In this document: one piece after another, positions 16,363 through 25,653 of the stretch
Layout of the letters: every line of letters starts with the position of its first letter
How positions within the stretch are numbered: the first letter of the stretch is position 1
Source of the DNA: Atopobium minutum
GTDB lineage: Bacteria > Actinomycetota > Coriobacteriia > Coriobacteriales > Atopobiaceae
DNA length: 64,000 bases
Assembly (NCBI GenBank): GCA_900105895.1
Contig: FNSH01000001.1
Location: 186,001-250,000, forward strand
Reading direction: 5' to 3'
The notes under the pieces: generated by a model
Database searches by the model: none
Told to the model about the DNA's origin: nothing
The model's input: only the letters and a program-made list of their open reading frames with translations
Translations under genes and position numbers: made by a program

Positions 16363-19300
16363 TTACTAACCTCCTCATATCTCTATCGTCCAAGTGGTCG
16401 GTATTCTCGGAAATAATCTCGCCCAAGTTACCGTGGAGCATCCTGACTTCGTCTAGTAATGAGATTAAAAGTTTCGTGAGGTCTTCGTTGTTGCTCGCCG
16501 GCACAGAAGAGCTATATTTCGTCTGTGGCGCAGCTGCAAAAGCCAGCCCCTCGGCTGCCTTAACAATATCGCCCGTGCCCTCGCTCATGCCTTGCGCGAA
16601 ATTCTGCGCCAAGTGCATACCGGAGCGGATACCTCCTCGCTCAGCTCCGCTCCACGGCCCCATGTCAGGTTGCGTGAAGTGCAGGAAGTTTTTAGCTGCG
16701 TTAGCGATATTTCTTGCTGCGTCGGCGACCCAGCCCCTAGCTGCGTTAATGCCCTCGGCGAAATTTTGGCCAAGATGTTTACCCCACTCGTGGGAGCTAA
16801 CATTGCCCATATTGCTCGCGGCGTTTGCCAGAGCGCGAGCGCTCGAATGCGTAGCGCCGACACTGCTGCCAATTCCACGAGCAAAGCCAGCGCCCGCGGT
16901 TTGGCCAGTCGCTGAAAGTGAGCCACTTACTCCGCTTACGCTTCCCTGTGCTCCAGTCGCAAGTCTCGTAGCGCTCGAAATGACGCTGCTAACGCCAGCT
17001 GAAAGACCAGCACTAAGGCCACCAGAAGACGCCGAACCTGTGCCTTGCATCTGCGGCAAAAGCCCACTTAGGCCACCGACCAGCTGCGAGCCAAGAGATG
17101 AAATGGCGCTCATAGGCGAATCGGCGTTGCCACCAATACCCAAAGATAGACCAGCATCAATATCAGAGCCGATTTGCTCGAACTTCCTCGAGGGACTGTG
17201 TGAATCTAGAGAAGCTTTAGCCGCATCGATAACGTCCTGGCCGAGGAATTGAACTTGCGATTCTGATAGCTTTCCGTTTTTAATGCCTTCCGCAAGTCCA
17301 GAATCGATATCGTGACCGAGCTGTTCAGAAGCTGCCGTAACATCTCCGTTATTGAGCTTGAGCGCAATCATCGACAGGACAGAGTCCATCTCGCCAGATG
17401 GAGCGAACGAGCCGTCGCGGATACCATCAGCCACGCTCTTTGGCAACTGAATACCCGCATCGGTCATCTGCTTAACAACGTCTGACCAGTCGCCAGAAGC
17501 CGACGCCTTGAGAATAGCGGTAGCGCTCTCGACAGAAACCGTACCGTTAGAAAGACCATTGGCCAGGGCATTAGCTGCATTAAGTCCTGAATCTTCCATC
17601 TCAATGCCCATATCCTTAAGGGCTTGAATGATGGAATCGGTGGTGCCGTCCCACTTACCGACTAGGTCTGTTAACTGCTGGTCATTAAGAGATTTAAATG
17701 TATCGACTGACACGCCGGCATTGGCAAGGTCGTTACTAAAATCACCGAGATTTTTATTGGCCGAATTGCAGACCATAGAAAGCCAGTTGTTACTCGCCGC
17801 AAGAGCGGAAACACTCGTGGAAGCGCTATCTGCTACTGACGCGGTGGTCTCCATGTTTTTATTGGCAATATCAATAGACTTTCCTACTGACTCAAGATTC
17901 TGCCTTGCTTCATCTACGCCATACTGTTTCTCAAGACCGGCATTAAGATTTTTCCAGTTCTCCTCGGCCTGTTTTGCAGCTCCAGCTGTACCGCCGAGCT
18001 TTTTAGTAAGCTCAGCCACGTACTTATCATGACCACCTGTTTTCTCAAGAGCTTTATTAAAGCCCTCTTGAGCTTTCATGTACTTCTCAAGGTCATCCGC
18101 CTGTTGCTTATAGAGACCTTTAAGCTTCTCCTGCTGTGCGTCGATACGGATTTGCTCAAGTTTCTTTTTGATGTAGCCACCAAGACTCGCAGTTACATCC
18201 GTGATAGCTCCGTTTTCGTCCGCAAGCTTGCCGTTCGCCGCATCGATAACCTGTATCTGCGTGCCGCAGGTGTCATTAATGGTATCGACCGCCACTTTAA
18301 GCCTGTTTTGTGCGTCGATACTTAAGTCAGACTGATTAGCATAATGCCCAATGGTGGCGTAAGCATTGCGAATTTCTGCATCTTGCGCCGCAGTCTCGGT
18401 ATTGATTTCTCGGATTTTATCTGCGAGCTGCGATTGAGCATCCGTAGCCTTCTCGACAGCAGACCGATACTCTTCACAAGATGGCTCAGCCGCACCAAAT
18501 GCTCCGCTTTGGTCTCTGACCGAGTTAGTGCTGCCCTTTACTGCCTGCTCAAGTCCAGAAGTAGCATTTTTAAGCGCTTTTGCCTTGTCTTCTGCTTCTT
18601 TAAAATGCGTAACAATCGCCGTAACGGCTGCAACCAATGCCAGCGGAGCGATAGTCGCAAGCGCCGCTTTTGCAATATTTGCCGCGGCGGTGAGAGCCAT
18701 CAGACCGCCAGCATGTAATTTGGTCATCGCAGTAGATGTCGCTGAATTAGTTGCTTCGGTTTGATAGCCCTCTGCAACTGCAACTGAACCATCTTTTGCA
18801 GCTTTGGCTTTTACAACCTCTTTTTCAAGGTTCGCTATACGCTCTGCACTCGCCTTGTTGCCTTTGCTCTGCTCGTATTCGAGCCTTTTAACTGCTCGAT
18901 TGTATGTACCAGTATCTTTCGCAGCTTGTTTAACAGCCGAAACGTACTGGTCTACGCCACCAGCTGCCTTAACGGCGGGATTGGCATTAAGAGCATGATT
19001 GAGCTTTGTATTCGTAGAGTACGCTTCAAGCGCTGCGGCGTTGGTCGTGGTAAGAGCGTTTTCGTACGTTCCAAACGTCTGCGCGGTCTTGCCAAGAAAC
19101 GACAGAAACGAACCGGTAGTTTTTATGAGCTTGCCGGTAATTGTAAGCACGGGACTAGCCGCGATTGCTACAGCGCCAAGACCAAGTACAAACTGCTGTG
19201 TACCTTTGTCAGCGCCAGAAAATGCGGTACTTGCTTCCTCGATTGTATCCAGTAAGGGCTGTGCTGCATCTATCGCATCAGTCAAGGCATTAACAAGCGG

Positions 19301-20452
19301 AGTACCAACATCCTCGGAGATAGCAGTGAGTTTGTTCTTAAGGATTTCGAGCTTCGACGCCATTGAGTCATTACGGTTCTCAACCTCTTTTTGCAGAGCA
19401 GTATTTTCATTCCAGCCCTGATTAGATATCTCCAATGCTTGCGTTACGAGGTCGGTGTTACCAGCGAGACGTTTTAATACATCAGACTGACGTACCGACG
19501 TAACGCCCATCTCGTCAAGAGCAAGCGTTAGGTTTTCCGCGCTACCTGCACCTTTGAGGATGGCAAGGAATGCTTCCGTGGAGTTTGCTTTCCACGATTG
19601 GGCAAATTTTTCGGAGGACATACCGGCAATTTCTGCGAACTTCTCCATTTTCTCGCTGCCGAGGGCGACCTCGCGGTCAATCGTCGCGATGGTTTGGCTA
19701 AAAGCCGTACCACCCTTCTCAACTTCGACGCCAAGAGAAGACATAGCACTCGACCAGCCCAGAATATCGGGCACGGTCATATTGGTTTGCTTGCCCGCCG
19801 CTGCGATGTTTTGCGCCATTCCAGAAATCTTAGATTCAGTCGTGGCCATATGGTTACCGAGATTTACAATCGCAGAGCCGTAGCGGGATACGTCGCTATG
19901 AGCCATCTTAGTGATGTTTGCAAATTGCGCCATCTCAGTGGCGGCCTGCTCAGCTCCCATATCTGTAGCGATAGATAAGCCACTCGTTACACGCGACATC
20001 TCGGTCAGCTCGTCAATGCTAAAGCCGAGCTGCGCTCCGAGCATTTGTATATCTAAGATTTGGTCGGCTGATACCGCATTAGTCTTTGAAAACTCAATAG
20101 CCGACTCTTTGAGCTGGTTATACTGTTCAGCTGTGCCATCAACTGTTTTCCTAACGCCGGTCAGCGCGGTATCAATTTTTACAGCAGAAGCACCAGTCGC
20201 AGCAGCAACCAAGCCAGCCGCGATTGACATACCCTGAAGTTTACTACCTGCGTCCTCGACCTTTTGGCCCATACTGTATATGCTGCCACCAGCAGATGCA
20301 AGTTTCGACCCAAGCTCAACAGCCTTTGAGCCAAGCCCGCCAGCGTTTACGGCTGCCCTTTTTGCAAACGCATCTATTCGTTTTTCTGCGCGGTCAAATG
20401 CAGCACCGTCAAAGTTGCCGGAGACTGCAATTTTAATTCCTGCTTTACCCAT
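16346..20452 (-). CDS. Tail tape measure protein
   Basis: 1368 residues, the longest gene in the window. It has Ala/Ser/Gly-rich helical sequence with the phage tape-measure core near 80-330 (TDMGAEQAATEMAQFANITK), hydrophobic segments around 585-615 (LALVAAVTAIV) and a Ser/Gly-rich C-terminal third. At the usual 0.15 nm per residue it would set a tail of roughly 200 nm. Its start overlaps the preceding gene by 8 bp. Confidence 0.93.
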   Translation of the reverse strand: MGKAGIKIAVSGNFDGAAFDRAEKRIDAFAKRAAVNAGGLGSKAVELGSKLASAGGSIYSMGQKVEDAGSKLQGMSIAAGLVAAATGASAVKIDTALTGVRKTVDGTAEQYNQLKESAIEFSKTNAVSADQILDIQMLGAQLGFSIDELTEMSRVTSGLSIATDMGAEQAATEMAQFANITKMAHSDVSRYGSAIVNLGNHMATTESKISGMAQNIAAAGKQTNMTVPDILGWSSAMSSLGVEVEKGGTAFSQTIATIDREVALGSEKMEKFAEIAGMSSEKFAQSWKANSTEAFLAILKGAGSAENLTLALDEMGVTSVRQSDVLKRLAGNTDLVTQALEISNQGWNENTALQKEVENRNDSMASKLEILKNKLTAISEDVGTPLVNALTDAIDAAQPLLDTIEEASTAFSGADKGTQQFVLGLGAVAIAASPVLTITGKLIKTTGSFLSFLGKTAQTFGTYENALTTTNAAALEAYSTNTKLNHALNANPAVKAAGGVDQYVSAVKQAAKDTGTYNRAVKRLEYEQSKGNKASAERIANLEKEVVKAKAAKDGSVAVAEGYQTEATNSATSTAMTKLHAGGLMALTAAANIAKAALATIAPLALVAAVTAIVTHFKEAEDKAKALKNATSGLEQAVKGSTNSVRDQSGAFGAAEPSCEEYRSAVEKATDAQSQLADKIREINTETAAQDAEIRNAYATIGHYANQSDLSIDAQNRLKVAVDTINDTCGTQIQVIDAANGKLADENGAITDVTASLGGYIKKKLEQIRIDAQQEKLKGLYKQQADDLEKYMKAQEGFNKALEKTGGHDKYVAELTKKLGGTAGAAKQAEENWKNLNAGLEKQYGVDEARQNLESVGKSIDIANKNMETTASVADSASTSVSALAASNNWLSMVCNSANKNLGDFSNDLANAGVSVDTFKSLNDQQLTDLVGKWDGTTDSIIQALKDMGIEMEDSGLNAANALANGLSNGTVSVESATAILKASASGDWSDVVKQMTDAGIQLPKSVADGIRDGSFAPSGEMDSVLSMIALKLNNGDVTAASEQLGHDIDSGLAEGIKNGKLSESQVQFLGQDVIDAAKASLDSHSPSRKFEQIGSDIDAGLSLGIGGNADSPMSAISSLGSQLVGGLSGLLPQMQGTGSASSGGLSAGLSAGVSSVISSATRLATGAQGSVSGVSGSLSATGQTAGAGFARGIGSSVGATHSSARALANAASNMGNVSSHEWGKHLGQNFAEGINAARGWVADAARNIANAAKNFLHFTQPDMGPWSGAERGGIRSGMHLAQNFAQGMSEGTGDIVKAAEGLAFAAAPQTKYSSSVPASNNEDLTKLLISLLDEVRMLHGNLGEIISENTDHLDDRDMRRLVNEYVR

Positions 20453-20873
20453 CGAAATAACTCCTGATTATGCCTTGTATACGGTTTTGGACCGCACCAA
20501 CAATTTGAGGTTCTTCCTCGTCACGAGCCTTGACCAATGCACGCGGAGGTTCGCCGGACGGAACGCCCGCGGGTTTGCCCATGCGCACGCCCGAGCGGAT
20601 AAGTGCTCCGGGATTTGCAAACTCGATTACGCCCGCGCCCGGGTCAGACGAGTAAATGTAAACTCCTTTATTGTTTGTACGTACGCCAAAACTTGCGGCG
20701 TAGTCTCCCGAGCCACCCAGTCCTTGAGCGAAACTCCTCGCCTTAGAAACAAGGGGCTGCACATCCTCGCGCAGCCCCTTTTTAAAGTCATTAGCGATTT
20801 TTTGGTCGATATTCTTCAAGGACGAAATGACTTCGGGCACGCCGTCAACTCGTATATATGCGTAAGTGCCCAT
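20445..20873 (-). CDS. HK97 gp10-like phage protein
   Basis: 142 residues with the gp10-like pattern: N-terminal helix (VPEVISSLKNIDQKI), then LVSKARSFAQ, GVIEFANPGA and a basic C-terminal part (PPRALVKARDEEEP). In most siphophages such a neck protein lies between connector and tail tube genes; here it sits between the tail chaperones and the tape measure gene, a displaced position. Homology is judged by eye. Confidence 0.6.
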   Translation of the reverse strand: MGTYAYIRVDGVPEVISSLKNIDQKIANDFKKGLREDVQPLVSKARSFAQGLGGSGDYAASFGVRTNNKGVYIYSSDPGAGVIEFANPGALIRSGVRMGKPAGVPSGEPPRALVKARDEEEPQIVGAVQNRIQGIIRSYFDG

Positions 20874-20875
20874 AC

Positions 20876-21073
20876 CTATCGCCTCAATCGTGCTAGTAAC
20901 TTGCCTACACGCTCACCTCGCGTTTGTTCGCGCCGCTCTTCAAAGCTTTGTCTCGCCGGGTCTTTGACCGTATACAACTGTAAAAACTCCTCAAAAACAA
21001 GGGGGTATTCCTCCTCGAGCTTTACCAGCTCGTAAGGCGATACCCCGACGCACGCGACAGCTGTACTACTTTG
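20876..21073 (-). CDS. Tail assembly chaperone T-extension, made by +1 frameshift
   Basis: 65 codons with no ATG, GTG or well-placed TTG to start them, beginning in frame with the end of the upstream chaperone gene. The sequence is protein-like (VSPYELVKLEEEYPLVFEEF, VKDPARQSFEERREQTR). Overlapping proline codons CCC-G at 21077-21074, three codons before the zero-frame stop, would allow a +1 slip and give a 162-residue G-T fusion. Gene order (tube, G, G-T, tape measure) is that of known tail chaperones. Frameshifting is inferred. Confidence 0.7.
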   Translation of the reverse strand, partial: QSSTAVACVGVSPYELVKLEEEYPLVFEEFLQLYTVKDPARQSFEERREQTRGERVGKLLARLRR

Positions 21074-21365
21074 CGGGCGTAGAGACTAAAGGGGCTTCGT
21101 CTTCGACAGGCTTAATCTCCACATCGTAGCTATCAGCAAGGTAGTTAATAGCATCCTCAAAAGGCATGCCAGCACAGCCTAGCTCTTCGAGCTTCCCGGA
21201 CTGTTCCGCGAGGTAATACGCCCAAGAGTAATCGGATTTCATCGATTTGGAATCGGTCTCGGGAAGAGTTGCGGTATAGTCCTGTGCCTTCCACAGCGAG
21301 GAACGCCCACCGATAACAGAAACGGTTTTATCATCGCCGGAAAACGTGCATTCGACTTTAAACAT
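21066..21365 (-). CDS. Tail assembly chaperone (gpG-like)
   Basis: 99 residues beginning MFKVECTFSGDDKTVSVIGG, with a helical middle (DYSWAYYLAEQSGKLEELG) and acidic C-terminus. It lies right after the tube gene, overlapping by 8 bp, and is followed by the frameshifted extension; both features identify the chaperone that coats the tape measure during tail assembly. The short form should be the main product. Confidence 0.75.
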   Translation of the reverse strand: MFKVECTFSGDDKTVSVIGGRSSLWKAQDYTATLPETDSKSMKSDYSWAYYLAEQSGKLEELGCAGMPFEDAINYLADSYDVEIKPVEDEAPLVSTPAK

Positions 21366-22371
21366 AGCTTGCCACCTTATTTACGAGAGTGATTTTAATT
21401 GGAGAGCCGGACTTGGAAGCTACACCGATGTCGTCAGCAGAAAACTCGACCTCAGCGGCATTGCCATCAGGGGAAACCTGCGGGGTTTCGCAAGTCCAAG
21501 GTACATTAGTAAACTCGACCTCAAGAGTGCATTTCTCATCTTGAGAGTGCGTGAATGACCAAGCGGCAGAGCCATATACGATTTTTCCAGCTAGCTTAGT
21601 GCCGGTATTAGAGCCGGTCAAAACCCTACGGATAGGCGAGAAATCTTCGGGAACAGTGGTTACCTTTACGCTGGTCTTCAGCTTTGACTCTGAAATCTCA
21701 GAGGGCGAAACCTTACCAGCACCGCGAGTGCCTTCAAGGCTGTTTGAAAGCTCAAAGCTGCCTTTGGTGATAGTAATATCATCTACGGGAGTTTGGCTAT
21801 CAGCAGAGAACTTAAAGGTTCCGTTAGTAGGAATGAAATACCCGTCGAAACAAGATGGCTCTACAGAGCCAGGGAATTGGCCGAATAGGTCAGCATCCAG
21901 ACCAGCTGCAGTTAAACCAACCTTAAGAGGGTCGTTACCGTCAAACTCGAGGTTGAGCGTATCCATCTTGCAGCCTACAGCCTTTTGCACGGTCTGCTGC
22001 GTGGTATCGCCAATCTGCCCCCAGAATGTAAGGTATGGAATTGTGGAGCCAAGGGTAATTACATGCTTGTAATAGCCAGACTCCGCAGCAGGTGTTGTAA
22101 CGCAATTGCCCAGAGTGGCCGTGGAATACAGACCGAAAGCATCTGCATACGACATCGTCTCGCAGTCAATCGCTACGTTTACCTCTTTGACATAAGACGA
22201 ATTAGACGTATTGGCACGCAGGCCGCATGCGATACCTTTTTGCTCGACGCTGCGCTCAGGCTTAATGAGACTACCACCAGTAAGGCCGTGGCGGAATGTA
22301 GGCTCAGCTGCGGGAGTGGTCTTGTCAGTTTGCTTCGCAACACCTAACAAACCAATACTTGTGTTAATCAT
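21358..22371 (-). CDS. Major tail (tube) protein
   Basis: 337 residues, begins MINTSIGLLGVAKQTDKTTP, the typical start of phage tail-tube proteins. It is beta-rich with a C-terminal Ig-like half (CETPQVSPDGNAAEVEFSAD). Its place before the chaperone pair and after the tail terminator supports the call. The start overlaps the 44-residue gene upstream by 8 bp (AATGATTAA). Confidence 0.85.
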   Translation of the reverse strand: MINTSIGLLGVAKQTDKTTPAAEPTFRHGLTGGSLIKPERSVEQKGIACGLRANTSNSSYVKEVNVAIDCETMSYADAFGLYSTATLGNCVTTPAAESGYYKHVITLGSTIPYLTFWGQIGDTTQQTVQKAVGCKMDTLNLEFDGNDPLKVGLTAAGLDADLFGQFPGSVEPSCFDGYFIPTNGTFKFSADSQTPVDDITITKGSFELSNSLEGTRGAGKVSPSEISESKLKTSVKVTTVPEDFSPIRRVLTGSNTGTKLAGKIVYGSAAWSFTHSQDEKCTLEVEFTNVPWTCETPQVSPDGNAAEVEFSADDIGVASKSGSPIKITLVNKVASYV

Positions 22372-22498
22372 TCTTGCGCTCCTCCTCGGCTGCGAAATCC
22401 TTTACATATTCAATAATTTCTTTAGGGATGGTTTCACCCTTTTTAATCGTGTATGTACGGCCGTTGATAATGGCCACGATTGGTTTTTTAGCCTTCAC
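22364..22498 (-). CDS. Small phage protein between tail terminator and tube genes
   Basis: 44 residues from a GTG with GGAGGTTGG upstream, reading (M)KAKKPIVAIINGRTYTIKKG and ending in an acidic helix (KDFAAEEERKND). It overlaps both neighbours. The start and tight packing argue that it is real; the family is not recognised. Confidence 0.6.
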   Translation of the reverse strand: MKAKKPIVAIINGRTYTIKKGETIPKEIIEYVKDFAAEEERKND

Positions 22499-22982
22499 TT
22501 ACCAACCTCCTAAACTCCTCACTTGCCATGTCATAAACCGACATGCTTGTCTCAATTTCAATAGCTGCAACAAAGCGCCTTTCAGGCGTGAAGTCATAAC
22601 CAGCATCGCTAATGCGCGGGATACAGCGGTCGACCTCTCTGCCGAGAGTCGCGTCAGCAGAGATACCAATCACAATCGCATCGGCCCAATAGGTCACCTG
22701 CTTTACCGCGTCGTTAAAATCTGTGGATGTACACAACAGGTACGTACGCAGAATAAACTCGGTGCGGTATTGGTGCGATGTTGCAGAGCCTTGCATCTGC
22801 ACCTCATAAGGCATTGGGTTAATCCATGCCATGCGGGCGGGACGAGCTTGTCCTAGACCGATAGACAAAACAGGCGTTTTAATGCCGTTGTCGTAAAGCT
22901 TGAGTGCTTTATCAGACAAAACAAGCTCTAAGCGCTTGCGCAGAGCTTCGGCTGCTCGACTATATGGCGTTGTTGTCTTCAT
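22488..22982 (-). CDS. Tail terminator / minor tail component
   Basis: 164 residues. An N-terminal helix (AAEALRKRLELVLSDKALKL) is followed by beta strands (PYEVQMQGSATSHQYRTEFI) and DFNDAVKQVTYWADAIV, the arrangement of tail terminator (gpU-like) proteins. It lies between the connector and tube genes, as expected for the factor that caps the finished tail. Assigned mostly by position. Confidence 0.6.
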   Translation of the reverse strand: MKTTTPYSRAAEALRKRLELVLSDKALKLYDNGIKTPVLSIGLGQARPARMAWINPMPYEVQMQGSATSHQYRTEFILRTYLLCTSTDFNDAVKQVTYWADAIVIGISADATLGREVDRCIPRISDAGYDFTPERRFVAAIEIETSMSVYDMASEEFRRLVSEG

Positions 22983-23713
22983 AAAACAATCACCCGATTA
23001 CATCCGTATTGTTCGATTACCGCATCGACTTCGGGCAGACCGGTAGCGCCATCCTTGCCAGCAAGCGTAAAGCGAATAAACCCACCGTCTACCGCTTCTC
23101 CCGTCGCGCGCTCAGGCGTAGTAGATGGACGCAAATAATAACCGGTCAAGCTCATTACCGCGGCAGACACCCTAGCCGGTATCCAGTCCAACCCGTAGAT
23201 GTACTCGATAACGAGGTGCCCAAGCGGTGCTTGCACAGTGCATTTTGAGAGCTGGTCAACGTGTGGCGTAAAAATTGAGCTCACGTCGTTGTGAGCCAGC
23301 CAGCAAAAATCGCCGCTGTAGGTTTCCGTTTTTCCGAGTCGATTAACAAATGAACGGTGGGCATTTTGCTCAAACACCTCAGTTGCTGCCTGACGCGCGC
23401 GGAAAAATTGCTCATCGGTCACGCCCTGAAAATCGTTTGTATCGTCTTGCGCCTTGAGGGCGTCAATCGAAAAGTAATGGCGCTCTACGACCTCGACAAC
23501 GGCGCGACAAACAAAAGTACCGCCGTTAGTAAAGACAACCTCGCAAATATCGGGCACGTCAGTAAAGACGAACTCGTCCGTTGTCTGCTCGGTCTTTTCA
23601 CCCTTGTAATTGGTGATTTCTACGCGGTCAAACTCCGCGCCGCAAGCAAGCTGAACTTGCTCATTGCGTGCGACGCGGATATGTTCGCCGTTATCGAGGT
23701 GTAAAGTCAGCAT
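22979..23713 (-). CDS. Head-tail connector (gp6-like)
   Basis: 244 residues. The first 80 are beta-rich (MLTLHLDNGEHIRVARNEQV); the rest is helical with VTDEQFFRARQAATEVFEQN and HLVIEYIYGLDWIPARVSAAVM, typical of DNA-packaging adaptor proteins that sit below the portal. It follows the capsid and a small Lys-rich protein and overlaps the next gene by 4 bp. The long N-terminal beta part is not typical of minimal gp6 proteins. Confidence 0.65.
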   Translation of the reverse strand: MLTLHLDNGEHIRVARNEQVQLACGAEFDRVEITNYKGEKTEQTTDEFVFTDVPDICEVVFTNGGTFVCRAVVEVVERHYFSIDALKAQDDTNDFQGVTDEQFFRARQAATEVFEQNAHRSFVNRLGKTETYSGDFCWLAHNDVSSIFTPHVDQLSKCTVQAPLGHLVIEYIYGLDWIPARVSAAVMSLTGYYLRPSTTPERATGEAVDGGFIRFTLAGKDGATGLPEVDAVIEQYGCNRVIVL

Positions 23714-23862
23714 TACTTAGCCTTGCCCTTCTTAGGCTTATCTTTCTTAGGCTTTTCATCCGCAAGAAGACCGCGCAAAGCGGCTTCCTCATCGGACATT
23801 ACCTCGCCTGCAAAAGCAACCAAAACGCCATCACGAATAACGCGCTTATCGCTGGTAAACAT
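23713..23862 (-). CDS. Small basic phage protein after the capsid gene
   Basis: 49 residues, MFTSDKRVIRDGVLVAFAGE at the start and a Lys-Pro-rich tail (KPKKDKPKKGKAK). It starts 4 bp after the capsid gene and ends as TAATG with the connector start. The layout resembles short head proteins with a basic tail, which may touch DNA; that is inferred. Confidence 0.6.
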   Translation of the reverse strand: MFTSDKRVIRDGVLVAFAGEVMSDEEAALRGLLADEKPKKDKPKKGKAK

Positions 23863-23865
23863 GGA

Positions 23866-24963
23866 TTACTTCGTATCAAGGTCGGTCTTAGTGGCATAGC
23901 AGAAGGCGGAAGGCATATTGACTTGAAGAGCGTTATCAGTCTCAGCCAGAATGCACAGCTCATTTTTAATAAACTGGTCATTGACATAGCCAACCTCGAC
24001 GGTCATACCATTACCAATACGGCGAGCGCGCGCGGAGTTAGCGTTGTAAACGAGGATACCGTCGCAGTCCACATCCTCAACAACCGACATGCCCCAGATG
24101 GTATCTGTGCCAAGAGTTTGGTACAGGCCCTCTTTGGTCTTATAGAGGTCGATTGCTTCTTTAATAAGAGGATTGATACACACGTGCGTGGGGACGCGAC
24201 GAGAATCGCTCATTACCTTAGTGCGCATCATGCGGATGGCATCGTAGTAATTCTTGCCCATGTGCTCGGTAAAGGACAGGATACCAGCGGTATTGGTTAC
24301 ACCGATAATGCCGGTATTGTTGTTACCGTTGAGATATTTTGCGTTACGGGAAATTTGAACATCCAGAACGAGGTCATTGTTGATAATGGACATAAGCGAA
24401 TCATAATCGCGCAAGCTATCCTTAGAGATTGGAGAGTAACCCGCAACAGTCTCCTTGTTAGCTACGGCCTGCTTAAAGTTATAAATAACCTTAGCCTTAA
24501 CAGCAGAGGTGCCGTTGGTCACGCCTCCCCAAGTATCGGGCTTGCCGGTAGTGGCGATACGCTGCATGTAGTTAATAGAGCCGCTCGCAGGAACCTCGAT
24601 AAGTGTATTGGCAAAGTTATTGAGCAAAGGCTCGCCGTTAGCGGGTAGCTCGTAATCAGTCTCAGTTGGAGTGCCAAGGTGGGTTACGGTTACATCGTTG
24701 CGGAAACCGACAGCAAGACCGGTAAATTCATCGCGTGCGCCAAGAACGCGCTCGCCCAAGGTTTGACGAGGTGCGGGAGCGACTTGTACGTTACGGGCTT
24801 CCTGCTCGTCATTCAGTACCTGCTCGAGCGTCAAATCAATTTGCTTAATTTGACCCTCAATAATACGTGCTTCGTCTAGCTTCTGATCAGTTACAGCCTT
24901 AGCCTGCTCGGCTTCAAGGCGCTTGCGCTCATTCCAGAGCTGCTTTGAATTAAAAATGCTCAT
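23866..24963 (-). CDS. Major capsid protein, HK97 fold
   Basis: 365 residues. Residues 1-60 form a coiled-coil delta domain (NERKRLEAEQAKAVTDQKLD), the usual scaffold removed by the protease next door. The rest has HK97-type features: EVPASGSINYMQRIATTG, PISKDSLRDYDSLMSIINND, and the C-terminal FIKNELCILAETDNALQV. Gene order portal-protease-capsid confirms it. The ATG is preceded by GGAGTAAGC. Confidence 0.93.
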   Translation of the reverse strand: MSIFNSKQLWNERKRLEAEQAKAVTDQKLDEARIIEGQIKQIDLTLEQVLNDEQEARNVQVAPAPRQTLGERVLGARDEFTGLAVGFRNDVTVTHLGTPTETDYELPANGEPLLNNFANTLIEVPASGSINYMQRIATTGKPDTWGGVTNGTSAVKAKVIYNFKQAVANKETVAGYSPISKDSLRDYDSLMSIINNDLVLDVQISRNAKYLNGNNNTGIIGVTNTAGILSFTEHMGKNYYDAIRMMRTKVMSDSRRVPTHVCINPLIKEAIDLYKTKEGLYQTLGTDTIWGMSVVEDVDCDGILVYNANSARARRIGNGMTVEVGYVNDQFIKNELCILAETDNALQVNMPSAFCYATKTDLDTK

Positions 24964-24972
24964 GCTTACTCC

Positions 24973-25653
24973 TTAAATCGTGTATACACAGTTCCCGAGC
25001 AAAAGGACTTTCTCCTCAGTTGGTAGGTTATTTTCTAGGTGAGATTTCTCGTTTAGCTCGTCCGGTACGTTCTTAAACGTGCGCATTAAATCACGGTCAA
25101 GACATGCGGCATTACGCTGTTTTACCTCGATAACCTCATCGCAAAAGCCGCTTTCGAGTGCTTGCTCTGCCGGATACCAAGTCTCGGCTGCCATTGCCGC
25201 CTTGATAGCATCAAGCTCAGTACCAGTACGGGCGGCAAGAAGACGAGCGATTGTATCGTCCAGTCCTTCGAGCTGCTTAATCACATCAGCAAGCTCACGC
25301 GCATTACCAGACGCAAACGTCCAAGCGTTGTGAATCATAAATTGGGCAAATGAGGTCATGACAACCTTATCTGCCATGATGGCAACGTAAGAAGCTGCAC
25401 TTGCGGCAACGCCATCAATGTATGCGGTGGTCTGACCCTCGTAGCGCTGAATTGCCGACGCAATGGCAAAACCCTCATAAACATCTCCACCGCACGAGTC
25501 AATACGAATATCTACAGGGCGACCATCTAGCTCATCGAGTGTTTTTGAAAAATTCTTAGCGGTATTAGACGAATCCTCGTCCCAGTAATCTTTTCCAATG
25601 GTGCCGTAGATATATACGGTCGCCTTCTCAACTTCATTCTTGACGTAAAACAT
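24973..25653 (-). CDS. Head maturation protease, ClpP type
   Basis: 226-residue serine protease that trims the capsid delta domain. The oxyanion segment DSCGGDVYEGFAIASAI, nucleophile Ser85 in DGVAASAASYV and His108 in MIHNAWTFASG match the ClpP family. It sits between portal and capsid, the standard place. The ATG at 25653 lies 1 bp after the portal stop. Confidence 0.93.
   Translation of the reverse strand: MFYVKNEVEKATVYIYGTIGKDYWDEDSSNTAKNFSKTLDELDGRPVDIRIDSCGGDVYEGFAIASAIQRYEGQTTAYIDGVAASAASYVAIMADKVVMTSFAQFMIHNAWTFASGNARELADVIKQLEGLDDTIARLLAARTGTELDAIKAAMAAETWYPAEQALESGFCDEVIEVKQRNAACLDRDLMRTFKNVPDELNEKSHLENNLPTEEKVLLLGNCVYTI

Noticed and set aside
20280..21035. Long plus-strand ORF of 251 codons opposite the tape measure start and chaperones
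   Set aside because: It is antisense to four tightly packed phage genes and matches no family.
23668..24648. 326-codon plus-strand ORF opposite the capsid gene
   Set aside because: Antisense shadow of a conserved capsid gene; no ribosome site.
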